64,000 nucleotides of DNA, taken from positions 25,221,440-25,285,439 of the forward strand of contig NC_049986.1 in NCBI RefSeq assembly GCF_000003815.2, in the 5' to 3' direction. This DNA comes from Branchiostoma floridae (Eukaryota > Chordata > Leptocardii > Amphioxiformes > Branchiostomatidae). The notes beneath the pieces are model-generated. The model ran no database searches. It was not told the origin of the DNA and worked only from the letters and a program-made list of their open reading frames with translations. Numbering within the stretch: position 1 is the first letter of the stretch; the number at the start of each line of letters is the position of its first letter. Below, piece by piece: positions 23,737 to 37,100 of this stretch. The translations under genes were made by a program, and so were the position numbers.

Positions 23737-24685
23737 AAAAAATGTTCATTCAACTTTGGTCCGTCACAACTGACGTGTGCATATCTCGGTAATGACGTAA
23801 CTGTTGCTGCACTATTAGATCTCCTTAAATTCATCGCTAATTCGTTTGGCGGTATTATGATCAGTGGCGGTATTATGTTAAGTGATGTTACATGTAGTCA
23901 GTGTAATACATCATAAAAACACACTAGATAAGTACGTAGTCCCTGTGATATAACATAACGAGAAAAGCACACTCTGCGTATTAGGTAAAGTATAATGCTA
24001 TATAAGAAAATCGTGGTGACTTGTAACGCGTATACGTGTATCTTCGTCCCAGAGTATACAATATAAAAATCAGTAGTTCCAAGATCCCATATCTCCGTAA
24101 TTATCCAAAGCTTTTGTAATGTTAATTATCCTAATAAGTGCTAATTCGCATATTCTATGTATATTGATACTGTTCACCTTGATTACTAATGTCACAAATG
24201 TGAAATTTCCTTATTCGAAAGTGATATCTACATTTATATAATCTTTGCATAGATTTGCATTCACCTTCATTAATACCAATGTCACTAGTATGACATTTCC
24301 ATGATTTTCCACTAAGTTCTTGCATAAATTTCCCTTTCTGATATTGGAAATATCGCACCATAGAAAACAACGGAATAATAAACTTCTTTCATTAGTTATA
24401 CAACTTAAGGTTTAACTTGCAAATAATGTGTGTATCTCTACCTAAGCTATATACATACCCCAAATCATGCATTGGTCTTTTCTTGAGTTTTCCTCTTTCA
24501 TAAATTTTAAGCAAAAAAACTGCTACAGTACAAAAACATACTGATAGATGGCGAAAACGTGGACATAGCATGTACAGAACAGACAGATATAAAATAAAAC
24601 GGGCTTTCAGTACGACCTATTCGATACTTCTAGTCGGTATCGCTACATCATGGTGCTACCTAGGTGTCATATCAAGTACTTCGGG

Positions 24686-25060
24686 CTGTTGTAGCGTGCT
24701 CGGGTCAGTAGAAAGCGGGATGCCTGTCCAGTGTTAGTCTGTTGTACTCGGGTCCGTAGAAGGCGGGATGCCTGTCCAGTGTTAGGCTGTTGTACTCGGG
24801 TCCGTAGAAGGCGGGATGCCTGTACAGTGTTAGGCTGTTGTACTCGGGTCCGTAGAGGGCGGGATGCCTGTACAGTGTTAGGCTGTTGTACTCGGGTCTG
24901 TAGAAAGTGGGATGCCTGTCCAGTGTTAGGCTGTTGTACTCTGGTCAGTAGAAGGCGGGATGCCTGTACAGTGTTTGTCGTTCTCGGGTCCGTAGAAGGA
25001 GGGATGCTGTTAGACTGTTGTAGCATACTCGGGTGCGTAGAAGGCCAGATTCTTGTCTAT
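24686..25060. repeat. 48-bp minisatellite overlapping the kinase stop codon
   Basis: GTTGTACTCGGGTCCGTAGA-type units recur every 48 bp (24741, 24789, 24837, 24885, 24933 and flanking variants), about seven in all. On the minus strand the first unit is the end of the kinase frame (AFYAPEYATTV then TAA); later units repeat the same coding segment as 3' UTR. Since 48 is a multiple of three, long false frames appear on both strands. Confidence 0.9.
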
Positions 25061-25133
25061 ATTGTATTCCAGCAACTGGAATGACGGCCGCTCGGTGGGT
25101 TTCCATTGCCAACAATGTAGCATCAGGTCGTAC
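25010..25133 (-). CDS. RTK terminal exon: end of kinase domain and stop
   Basis: It encodes (M)YDLMLHCWQWKPTERPSF, then QLLEYNIDKNLAFYAPEY and a TAA at 25012-25010. The kinase ends with almost no C-terminal tail. The last coding bases seed the 48-bp repeat that follows as 3' UTR. No clear poly(A) signal was found on this strand. Confidence 0.92.
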
Positions 25134-28100
25134 CTGTGGAATAGTGACATCTAACGGTCGTTAAATGAACTGCATCATCGCGTCTTACATGCGGAGAAAG
25201 TGACATCTGTCGACCGTTAGAAGAACTGAAGTTCTATTTATTCGTAGCTGCCTCGTGCCTTATGGAAAAGTAACTTTAAAGTTACACGACTATTACCCTA
25301 GGTATACATGTTTGCTGGGGAGCAGGATAACCTGAACAGTTACTATATTTATTAGTGTTTTCATCAACATTGGTGTTTGTGTTTTTGATACGTGGTTCTA
25401 TAATACAATCCAACTTGTCCTATTGCTTGCGATCAGTGTGCAGAAACCAGTATGTACGTAGACTTACATGGCATCCGGACAGTCTTCAGGTTGGCGCATC
25501 CTGTATCCAGCCTGGAGTTGTTCTTTCAGATCTTTACCCGCCACGCCAGGGTAAGGATCGCCCCCTAGCGTACATATCTCGTACAGCAGTATCCCGAAGG
25601 ACCACCTGTTAAGGAAAGGTGACATGAGGCCACAGAAAGTTTAGAGCATTGGTCAGTGTTGGTAACACAAGATGGATATTGTGATATAACTACTTAATGT
25701 TATATAACTAAATATCGCTTAATGTGGTGTACGGTTAGAGTTGGAGATTAGGCATGATAGTTACACTGCAGATATTATCATAAAACTAGAGTTCGGCGAC
25801 CTCATACCTCCGTGAAATATTTAGAGCTTTTGTAAATGTCATGCAATTGACTAACATATCAACATAATTTATGCATGGTGTTGTTCATCATTTACTAACG
25901 TACATATGTCACAATTATTAAATTCCCATCATTCATCATAAAGCGCCTTTGCAATTCTTACATAAGATATGCAAATAAGTTCCTCATTACCATATTTGGT
26001 ATCTGCTTATATTCCACCTATCATAATTAAAATGTGTTACATTTATTGAAGTCCAGTTATTGAAAACAATAGAGTTATACAATTTCCTCATAAATTATGC
26101 AAATTAAGTCCTCATAATTAACATGTGTTACATTTATTGAAGTCCAGTTATTGAAAACAATTAACATGTGTTACATTTATTGAAGTCCTGTTATTGAAAA
26201 GATTGGAATTATACAATTTCCTCATTAATTGTGCAAATTAAGTCCTCATTTGCATAAAATGCATATCATTATGAACATCTCTGCCTAAGCTACCTGCATG
26301 CCTAAAATGATGCCAGTCCGTTAATCCTGTCTGCAGTTATCCTCTTTGGAATGTCTTAACAAAAATGACCCTATAGTTTAAAAATTAAATGTTAGGGGGC
26401 TGAACTTTCCCCACTTTGTCATGACACTAAAAGCTATCTACCACCCAAATGTCAAGACCATATCACGTCCGGGACAAGAGATACATAGCAAAAACTGTTA
26501 TGATAGAAAAGTCTCATTAATTTTGCAAATGTGTTTCTATTTTGCATAATTAGTATTACATTTTGTACAACATTGTCTAAGGTACCCACTTACCAAAAAT
26601 CATAAAAATTCGTTGTTCCCTTCATGAGTTATCGTCTTCAGAAGTTTTTGAAATAATTCCCCTGCTATCGCTAAACGAGCCACTAGGGGGCCCAAACTTA
26701 TGTCACTTATTCCTGAGCACAAGAGCTATCTAACACCTCAAAATCGTGACCATAACTTGTTCAGAACATGAGATACCGAACCCGGAAGTTGCACTAAAGT
26801 ACCAAGGGAAGACGCTAGGGGGGTCCCAAAATCTAATCATATCCAGCTTTTATCACACAGTACCAACACACCAAGCATGAAACCAATTCACCCAGCCGTT
26901 CTTGGGTTATCTTGTTTACACACACACAGACAAACTGCAGGGTTAAATATAACCTCCATGAAATGTCGTCACACGTCGCACGTTTAGAGTTGGAGCTAAG
27001 TCATTATAGTTACACTGCAGATATTATCATAAAACTATTCAAACATCGCCCTGTGCGGTGTAAGGTTGGAGTTTTGCTATCATAGTTAGATATTATCCTA
27101 ACACTACTCACACGTCGCTCTGTGCGGTGTAAGGTTAGAGTTTTGGTATCATAGTTAGATATTATCCTAACACCACTCACACGTCGCTCTGTGCGGTGTG
27201 AGGATAGAGTTTTCCTATCATAGTTAGATATTATCCTAACACTACTCACACGTCGCTCTGTGCGGTGTACGGTTAGAGTTTTGCTATCATAGTTAGATAT
27301 TATCCTAACACTACTCACACGTCGCTCTGTGCGGTGTAAGGTTAGAGTTTTGCTATCATAGTTAGATATTATCCTAACACTACTCACACGTCGCTCTGTA
27401 CGGTGTACGGTTAGAGTTTTCTATCATAGTTCGATATTATCCTAACACTACTCACACGTCGCTCTGTGCGGTGTACGGTTAGAGTTTTGCTATCATAGTT
27501 AGATATTATCCTAACACTACTCACACGTCGCTCTGTACGGTGTAAGGTTAGAGTTTTCTATCATAGTTAGATATTATCCTAACACTACTCACACGTCGCT
27601 CTGTGCGGTGTAAGATTAGAGTTTTGCTATCATAGTTAGATATTATCCTAACACTACTCACACGTCGCTCTCTACTGTGTAAGGTTAGAGTTGTTTTTTT
27701 ATCATAGTTAGATATTATCCTAACACTTCTCACACGTCGCTCTGTGCGGTGTAAGGTTAGAGTTTTCCTATCATAGTTAGATATTATCGTAACACTACTC
27801 ACACGTCGCTCTGTACGGTGTAAGGTTAGAGTTTGTCTATCATAGTTAGATATTATCCTAACACTACTCAAACGTCGCTCTGTGCGGTGTAAGGTTAGAG
27901 TTTTGCTATCATAGTTAGAAATTATCCTAACACTACTCACACGTCGCTCTGTGCGGTGTAAGGTTAGAGTTTTGGTATCATAGTTAGATATAATCCTAAC
28001 ACTACTCACACGTCGCTCTGTGCGGTGTAAGGTTAGCTATAGAGTTTTGCTATCATAGTTAGATATTATCCTAACACTACTCACACGTCGCTCTGTGCGG

Positions 28101-31100
28101 TGTAAGGTTAGCTATAGAGTTTTGCTATCATAGTTAGATATTATCCTAACACTACTCACACGTCGCTCTGTGCGGTGTAAGGTTAGCTATAGAGTTTTGC
28201 TATCATAGTTAGATATTATCCTAACACTACTCACACGTCGCTCTGTGCGGTGTAAGGTTAGAGTTTTGGTATCATAGTTAGATATTATCCTAACACTACT
28301 CACACGTCGCTCTGTGCGGTGTAAGTATAGAGTTTTGCTATCATAGTTAGATATTATCCTAACACTACTCATACGTTGCTCTGTGCGGTGTAAGTATAGA
28401 GTTTTGGTATCATAGTTAGATATTATCCTAACACTACTCACACGTCGCTCTGTGCGGTGTAAGGTTAGAGTTTTTCTATCATAGTTAGATATTTTCCTAA
28501 CACTGCTCACACGTCGCTCTGTGCGGTGTAAGTATAGAGTTTTGCTATCATAGTTAGATATTATCCTAACACTACTCACACGTCGCTCTGTGCGGTGTAC
28601 GGTTAGAGTTTTGCTATCATAGTTAGATATTATCCTAACACTACTCACACGTCGCTCTGTACGGTGTAAGGTTAGAGTTTTCTATCATAGTTAGATATCA
28701 TCCTAACACTACTCACACGTCGCTCTGTGCGGTGTAAGATTAGAGTTTTGCTATCATAGTTAGCTATTATCCTAACACTACTCACACGTCGCTCTGTGCG
28801 GTGTAAGGTTAGAGTTTTCTATCATAGTTAGATATTATCCTAACACTACTCACACGTCGCTCTGTGCGGTGTAAGGTTAGAGTTTTGCTATCACAATTAG
28901 ATATTATCCTAACACTACTCACACGTCGCCCTGTGCGGTGTACGGTTAGAGTTTTTTTATCATAGTTAGATATTATCCTAACACTACTCACACGTCGCTC
29001 TGTGCGGTGTAAGGTTAGAGTTTTGCTATCATAGTTAGATATTATCCTAACACTACTCACACGTCGCTCTGTGCGGTGTAAGGTTAGAGTTTTGCTATCA
29101 CCATTAGATATTATCCTAACACTACTCACACGTCGCTCTGTGCGGTGTAAGGTTAGAGTTTTCTATCATAGTTAGATATTATCCTAACACTACTCACACG
29201 TCGCTCTGTGCGGTGTAAGGTTAGAGTTTTGCTATCACCATTAGATATTATCCTAACACTACTCACACGTCGCCCTGTGCGGTGTACGGTTAGAGTTTTC
29301 TATCATAGTTAGATATTATCCTAACACTACTCACACGTCGCTCTGTACGGTGTAAGGTTAGAGTTTTGGTATCATAGTTAGATATTATCCTAACACTACT
29401 CACTCGTCGCTCTGTGCGGTGTAAGGTTAGAGTTTTTTTATCATAGTTAGATATTATCCTAACACTACTCACACGTCGCTCTGTGCGGTGTAAGGTTAGA
29501 GTTTTGCTATCACCATTAGATATTATCCTAACACTACTCACACGTCGCCCTGTGCGGTGTAAGGTTAGAGTTTTGGTATCATAGTTAGATATTATCCTAA
29601 CACTACTCACACGTCGCTCTGTGCGGAGTAAGGTTAGCTATAGAGTTTTGCTATCATAGTTAGATATTATCCTAACACTACTCACATGTCGCTCTGTGCG
29701 GTGTAAGGTTAGCTATAGAGTTTTGCTATCATAGTTAGATATTATGGCTAACACTACTCACACGTCGCTCTGTGCGGTGTAAGGTTAGCTATAGAGTTTT
29801 GCTATCATAGTTAGATATTATCCTAACACTACTCACACGTCGCTCTGTGCGGTGTAAGGTTAGCTATAGAGTTTTGCTATCATAGTTAGATATTATCCTA
29901 ACACTACTCACACGTCGCTCTGTGCGGTGTAAGGTTAGCTATAGAGTTTTGCTATCATAGTTAGATATTATCCTAACACTTCTCACACGTCCTTCGCTAG
30001 CTAAGGGTTAGCCCTTCTGTGTCGGATATAGAAGACCGTAGTGCGTAGTCGAGACAAATGAGAAAGAGGAACGGGGCCAAATGGTCACCCTGAAGGACTC
30101 CGGTATTAATGCTGAAAGCATCCGTTTCACCTTCAGGAGTGATTAGCACAGCAGTGGTGTGCTCGTACATGACTCGAATAGCACTTACAACATCCAGCGG
30201 AATTCCATAAGCTTCCAAGATTAGAAATATTTTGTGACGGTCTATCGAATCGAATGCCTTGCGAAAGTCCAGGAACACAAGAACTGCTTCTTTGTCCTGG
30301 TTTTTCAACTCTTCCACGATACGCCTAAGCGCTAAGATGTGAGAAGTGGTTGATCTACCTTGACGAAATCCATTTTGGTTGGTACGTAACACTTGATTAT
30401 TGACTGAACGAATCCGGTTAAGCATACAACGGTTAAAAATTTTGGATGCAACTTGTGATAGAGAAATACCTCTGTAATTGTCTGGTTGTCGCAAATCCCC
30501 TTTCTTGGGGATGGGGACAATTCCAGACGAACCCCATTCCCTAGGGCGGCTACCATTACATGTTAAGTTACAGAACTGCAAAAGGAACTTGGACATGTTG
30601 GGCATCTGCCAAAACTCTGATGGGAGGCCATCAATGCCGGGAGCTTTACCATTTTTAGTGGCATGGTTGCCATGGCAACCTCCTCCTGGGAAAATTCACC
30701 ACTCTTGATTTCAGTGAAAACATCAAAAACTTTGTGGATTGGCTCACTTTCTACTACAGGGTCAATATTCGCATTAAGAAGGTTCTTAAAATGGTTCTCC
30801 CATGTTTTAAGGCGGTCCTTACCTGGCGAAGGAGTCGACGACACCCAGCTGAAACCCCTGCTGATCTAAATTTTGCTGATGATATTGCTTTATTAGAAAA
30901 CACGATAGTACTTGCACAAAATCTTCTTACCAAAGTGGAAACTTCATGTCAAAAAATTGGCTTATACCTAAATACCTCCAAGACAAAGTTCATGCATTTA
31001 AATCCAACAACTGACAGTTTACTTTGGGCCTCTGAATGCTCAGAAATCGAATGCGTTTCTGATTTTAAATATCTAGGCGGTTATTGTGATAGTGTACATG

Positions 31101-34100
31101 ACATGGATGTAAGGATCGCTCAGGCATGGAGTGCCCTTCACTCTCTACGTAAAATTTGGAAAGCTCCCATTAGAAAACAAACCAAGACAAATGTTTAAAG
31201 CATGTATTGAAGCTATTCTGTTGTATGGTTCAGAATCATGGGTATTGAACACGTCACGTTCCAAAAAACTTGATGGTACTTATACAAGAATGTTAAGGGT
31301 AGTGTATGATACACCATGGTGGAAACACATTACAAATAGGCAGCTATATGGACATTACCAAATGTTACTTCTGTTGTTAAACAACGCCGACTACACCTTG
31401 CCGCCCACGTGGCTCGTAGTATAGAGTCTGCAGGAAAACTCTTGTTCTGGTCACTTGATTTATATAAGAAACATGTTGGTCATCCAAGGCTAACTTTTAA
31501 AAAACTTTGAGTCAGAAACTGGCCTAGATGGCCCGGGACTTCTCAATGCGATGAAAGACAGACTGTTCCGGAAATCAGCCTTTTCTTGCTGCACCTCAAA
31601 ATAGAGGATGAATGATGATGATGACTCACACGTCGTTCTGTGCGGTGTAAGGTAAGAGTTTTGGTATCATAGTTAGATATTATCCTAACACTACTCACAC
31701 GTCGTTCTGTGCGGTGTAAGGTTAGAGTTTTGGTATCATAGTTAGATATTATCCTAACATAACTCACACGTGTAAGGTTACAGTTTTGGTATCATAGTTA
31801 GATATTATCCTAACACTACTCACACGTGTAAGGTTAGAGTTTTGGTATCATAGTTAGATATTATCCTAACATAACTCACACGTGTAAGGTTACAGTTTTG
31901 GTATCATAGTTAGATATTATCCTAACACTACTCACACGTCGTTCTGTGCGGTGTAAGGTTAGAGTTTTGGTATCATAGTTAGATATTATCCTAACATAAC
32001 TCACACGTGTAAGGTTAGAGTTTTGGTATCATAGTTAGATATTATCCTAACACTACTCACACGTCGCTCTGTGCGGTGTAAGTATAGAGTTTTGCTATCA
32101 TAGTTAGATATTATCCTAACACTACTCACACGTTGCTCTGTGCGGTGTAAGTATAGAGTTTTGGTATCATAGTTAGATATTATCCTAACACTACTCACAC
32201 CTCGCTCTGTGCGGTGTAAGGTTAGAGTTTTTCTATCATAGTTAGATATTTTCCTAACACTACTCACACGTCGCTCTGTGCGGTGTAAGTATAGAGTTTT
32301 GCGATCATAGTTAGATATTATCCTAACACTACTCACACGTCGCTCTGTACGGTGTAAGGTTAGAGTTTTCTATCATAGTTAGATATTATCCTAACACTAC
32401 TCACACGTCGCTCTGTGCGGTGTAAGATTAGAGTTTTGCTATCATAGTTAGATATTATCCTAACACTACTCACACGTCGCTCTCTACTGTGTAAGGTTAG
32501 AGTTGTTTTTTTATCATAGTTAGATATTATCCTAACACTTCTCACACGTCGCTCTGTGCGGTGTAAGGTTAGAGTTTTCCTATCATAGTTAGATATTATC
32601 GTAACACTACTCACACGTCGCTCTGTACGGTGTAAGGTTAGAGTTTGTCTATCATAGTTAGATATTATCCTAACACTACTCAAACGTCGCTCTGTGCGGT
32701 GTAAGGTTAGAGTTTTGCTATCATAGTTAGAAATTATCCTAACACTACTCACACGTCGCTCTGTGCGGTGTAAGGTTAGAGTTTTGGTATCATAGTTAGA
32801 TATTATCCTAACACTACTCACACGTCGCTCTGTGCGGAGTAAGGTTAGCTATAGAGTTTTGCTATCATAGTTAGATATTATCCTAACACTACTCACATGT
32901 CGCTCTGTGCGGTGTAAGGTTAGCTATAGAGTTTTGCTATCATAGTTAGATATTATGGCTAACACTACTCACACGTCGCTCTGTGCGGTGTAAGGTTAGC
33001 TATAGAGTTTTGCTATCATAGTTAGATATTATCCTAACACTACTCACACGTCGCTCTGTGCGGTGTAAGGTTAGCTATAGAGTTTTGCTATCATAGTTAG
33101 ATATTATCCTAACACTACTCACACGTCGCTCTGTGCGGTGTAAGGTTAGCTATAGAGTTTTGCTATCATAGTTAGATATTATCCTAACACTACTCACACG
33201 TCGCTCTGTGCGGTGTAAGGTTAGCTATAGAGTTTTGCTATCATAGTTAGACATTATCCTAACACTACTCACACGTCGCTCTGTGCGGTGTACGGTTAGC
33301 TATAGAGTTTTGCTATCATAGTTAGATATTATCCTAACACTACTCACACGTCGCTCTGTGCGGTGTAAGGTTAGCTATAGAGTTTTGCTATCATAGTTAG
33401 ATATTATCCTAACACTACTCACACGTCGCTCTGTGCGGTGTAAGGTTAGCTATAGAGTTTTGCTATCATAGTTAGATATTATGGCTAACACTACTCACAC
33501 GTCGCTCTGTGCGGTGTAAGGTTAGCTATAGAGTTTTGCTATCATAGTTAGATATTATCCTAACACTACTCACACGTCGCTCTGTGCGGTGTAAGGTTAG
33601 CTATAGAGTTTTGCTATCATAGTTAGATATTATCCTAACACTACTCACACGTCGCTCTGTGCGGTGTAAGGTTAGCTATAGAGTTTTGCTATCATAGTTA
33701 GATATTATCCTAACACTACTCACACGTCGCTCTGTGCGGTGTAAGGTTAGCTATAGAGTTTTGCTATCATAGTTAGACATTATCCTAACACTACTCACAC
33801 GTCGCTCTGTGCGGTGTACGGTTAGCTATAGAGTTTTGCTATCATAGTTAGATATTATCCTAACACTACTCACACGTCGCTCTGTGCGGTGTAAGGTTAG
33901 CTATAGAGTTTTGCTATCATAGTTAGATATTATCCTAACACTACTCACACGTCGCTCTGTGCGGTGTAAGGTTAGCTATAGAGTTTTGCTATCATAGTTA
34001 GATATTATCCTAACACTACTCACACGTCGCTCTGTGCGGTGTAAGGTTAGCTATAGAGTTTTGCTATCATAGTTAGATATTATCCTAACACTTCTCACAC

Positions 34101-37100
34101 GTCCTTCGCCAGCTAAGGGTTAGCCCTTCTGTGTCGGATATAGAAGACCGTAGTGCGTAGTCGAGACAAATGAGAAAGAGGAACGGGGCCAAATGGTCAC
34201 CCTGAAGGACTCCGGTATTAATGCTGAAAGCATCCGTTTCACCTTCAGGAGTGATTAGCACAGCAGTGGTGTGCTCGTACATGACTCGAATAGCACTTAC
34301 AACATCCAGCGGAATTCCATAAGCTTCCAAGATTAGAAATATTTTGTGACGGTCTATCGAATCGAATGCCTTGCGAAAGTCCAGGAACACAAGAACTGCT
34401 TCTTTGTCCTGGTTTCTCAACTCTTCCACGATACGCCTAAGCGCTAAGATGTGAGAAGTGGTTGATCTACCTTGACGAAATCCATTTTGGTTGGTACGTA
34501 ACACTTGATTATTGACTGAACGAATCCGGTTAAGCATACAACGGTTAAAAATTTTGGATGCAACTTGTGATAGAGAAATACCTCTGTAATTGTCTGGTTG
34601 TCGCAAATCCCCTTTCTTGGGGATGGGGACAATTCCAGACGAACCCCATTCCCTAGGGCGGCTACCATTACATGTTAAGTTACAGAACTGCAAAAGGAAC
34701 TTGGACATGTTGGGCATCTGCCAAAACTCTGATGGGAGGCCATCAATGCCGGGAGCTTTACCATTTTTAGTGGCATGGTTGCCATGGCAACCTCCTCCTG
34801 GGAAAATTCACCACTCTTGATTTCAGTGAAAACATCAAAAACTTTGTGGATTGGCTCACTTTCTACTACAGGGTCAATATTCGCATTAAGAAGGTTCTTA
34901 AAATGGTTCTCCCATGTTTTAAGGCGGTCCTTACCTGGCGAAGGAGTCGACGACACCCAGCTGAAACCCCTGCTGATCTAAATTTTGCTGATGATATTGC
35001 TTTATTAGAAAACACGATAGTACTTGCACAAAATCTTCTTACCAAAGTGGAAACTTCATGTCAAAAAATTGGCTTATACCTAAATACCTCCAAGACAAAG
35101 TTCATGCATTTAAATCCAACAACTGACAGTTTACTTTGGGCCTCTGAATGCTCAGAAATCGAATGCGTTTCTGATTTTAAATATCTAGGCGGTTATTGTG
35201 ATAGTGTACATGACATGGATGTAAGGATCGCTCAGGCATGGAGTGCCCTTCACTCTCTACGTAAAATTTGGAAAGCTCCCATTAGAAAACAAACCAAGAC
35301 AAATGTTTAAAGCATGTATTGAAGCTATTCTGTTGTATGGTTCAGAATCATGGGTATTGAACACGTCACGTTCCAAAAAACTTGATGGTACTTATACAAG
35401 AATGTTAAGGGTAGTGTATGATACACCATGGTGGAAACACATTACAAATAGGCAGCTATATGGACATTACCAAATGTTACTTCTGTTGTTAAACAACGCC
35501 GACTACACCTTGCCGCCCACGTGGCTCGTAGTATAGAGTCTGCAGGAAAACTCTTGTTCTGGTCACTTGATTTATATAAGAAACATGTTGGTCATCCAAG
35601 GCTAACTTTTAAAAAACTTTGAGTCAGAAACTGGCCTAGATGGCCCGGGACTTCTCAATGCGATGAAAGACAGACTGTTCCGGAAATCAGCCTTTTCTTG
35701 CTGCACCTCAAAATAGAGGATGAATGATGATGATGACTCACACGTCGTTCTGTGCGGTGTAAGGTAAGAGTTTTGGTATCATAGTTAGATATTATCCTAA
35801 CACTACTCACACGTCGTTCTGTGCGGTGTAAGGTTAGAGTTTTGGTATCATAGTTAGATATTATCCTAACATAACTCACACGTGTAAGGTTACAGTTTTG
35901 GTATCATAGTTAGATATTATCCTAACACTACTCACACGTGTAAGGTTAGAGTTTTGGTATCATAGTTAGATATTATCCTAACATAACTCACACGTGTAAG
36001 GTTACAGTTTTGGTATCATAGTTAGATATTATCCTAACACTACTCACACGTCGTTCTGTGCGAGTTTTGGTATCATAGTTAGATATTATCCTAACATAAC
36101 TCACACGTGTAAGGTTACAGTTTTGGTATCATAGTTAGATATTATCCTAACACTACTCACACGTCGCTCTGTGCGGTGTAAGTATAGAGTTTTGCTATCA
36201 TAGTTAGATATTATCCTAACACTACTCACACGTTGCTCTGTGCGGTGTAAGCATAGAGTTTTGGTATCATAGTTAGATATTATCCTAACACTACTCACAC
36301 CTCGCTCTGTGCGGTGTAAGGTTAGAGTTTTTCTATCATAGTTAGATATTTTCCTAACACTACTCACACGTCGCTCTGTGCGGTGTAAGTATAGAGTTTT
36401 GCTATCATAGTTAGATATTATCCTAACACTACTCACACGTCGCTCTGTGCGGTGTACGGTTAGAGTTTTGCGATCATAGTTAGATATTATCCTAACACTA
36501 CTCACACGTCGCTCTGTACGGTGTAAGGTTAGAGTTTTCTATCATAGTTAGATATTATCCTAACACTACTCACACGTCGCTCTGTGCGGTGTAAGATTAG
36601 AGTTTTGGTATCATAGTTAGATATTATCCTAACACTACTCACACGTCGCTCTCTACTGTGTAAGGTTAGAGTTGTTTTTTTATCATAGTTAGATATTATC
36701 CTAACACTTCTCACACGTCGCTCTGTGCGGTGTAAGGTTAGAGTTTTCCTATCATAGTTAGATATTATCGTAACACTACTCACACGTCGCTCTGTGCGGT
36801 GTAAGGTTAGAGTTTGTCTATCATAGTTAGATATTATCCTAACACTACTCAAACGTCGCTCTGTGCGGTGTAAGGCTAGAGTTTTGCTATCATAGTTAGA
36901 AATTATCTTAACACTACTCACACGTCGCTCTGTGCGGTGTAAGGTTAGAGTTTTGGTATCATAGTTAGATATTATCCTAACACTACTCACACGTCGCTCT
37001 GTGCGGAGTAAGGTTAGCTATAGAGTTTTGCTATCATAGTTAGATATTATCCTAACACTACTCACATGTCGCTCTGTGCGGTGTAAGGTTAGCTATAGAG

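Noticed and set aside
24731-25084. Plus-strand Cys/Arg-rich frame of 117 codons
   Set aside because: Product of the 48-bp minisatellite on the strand opposite the kinase terminal exon.
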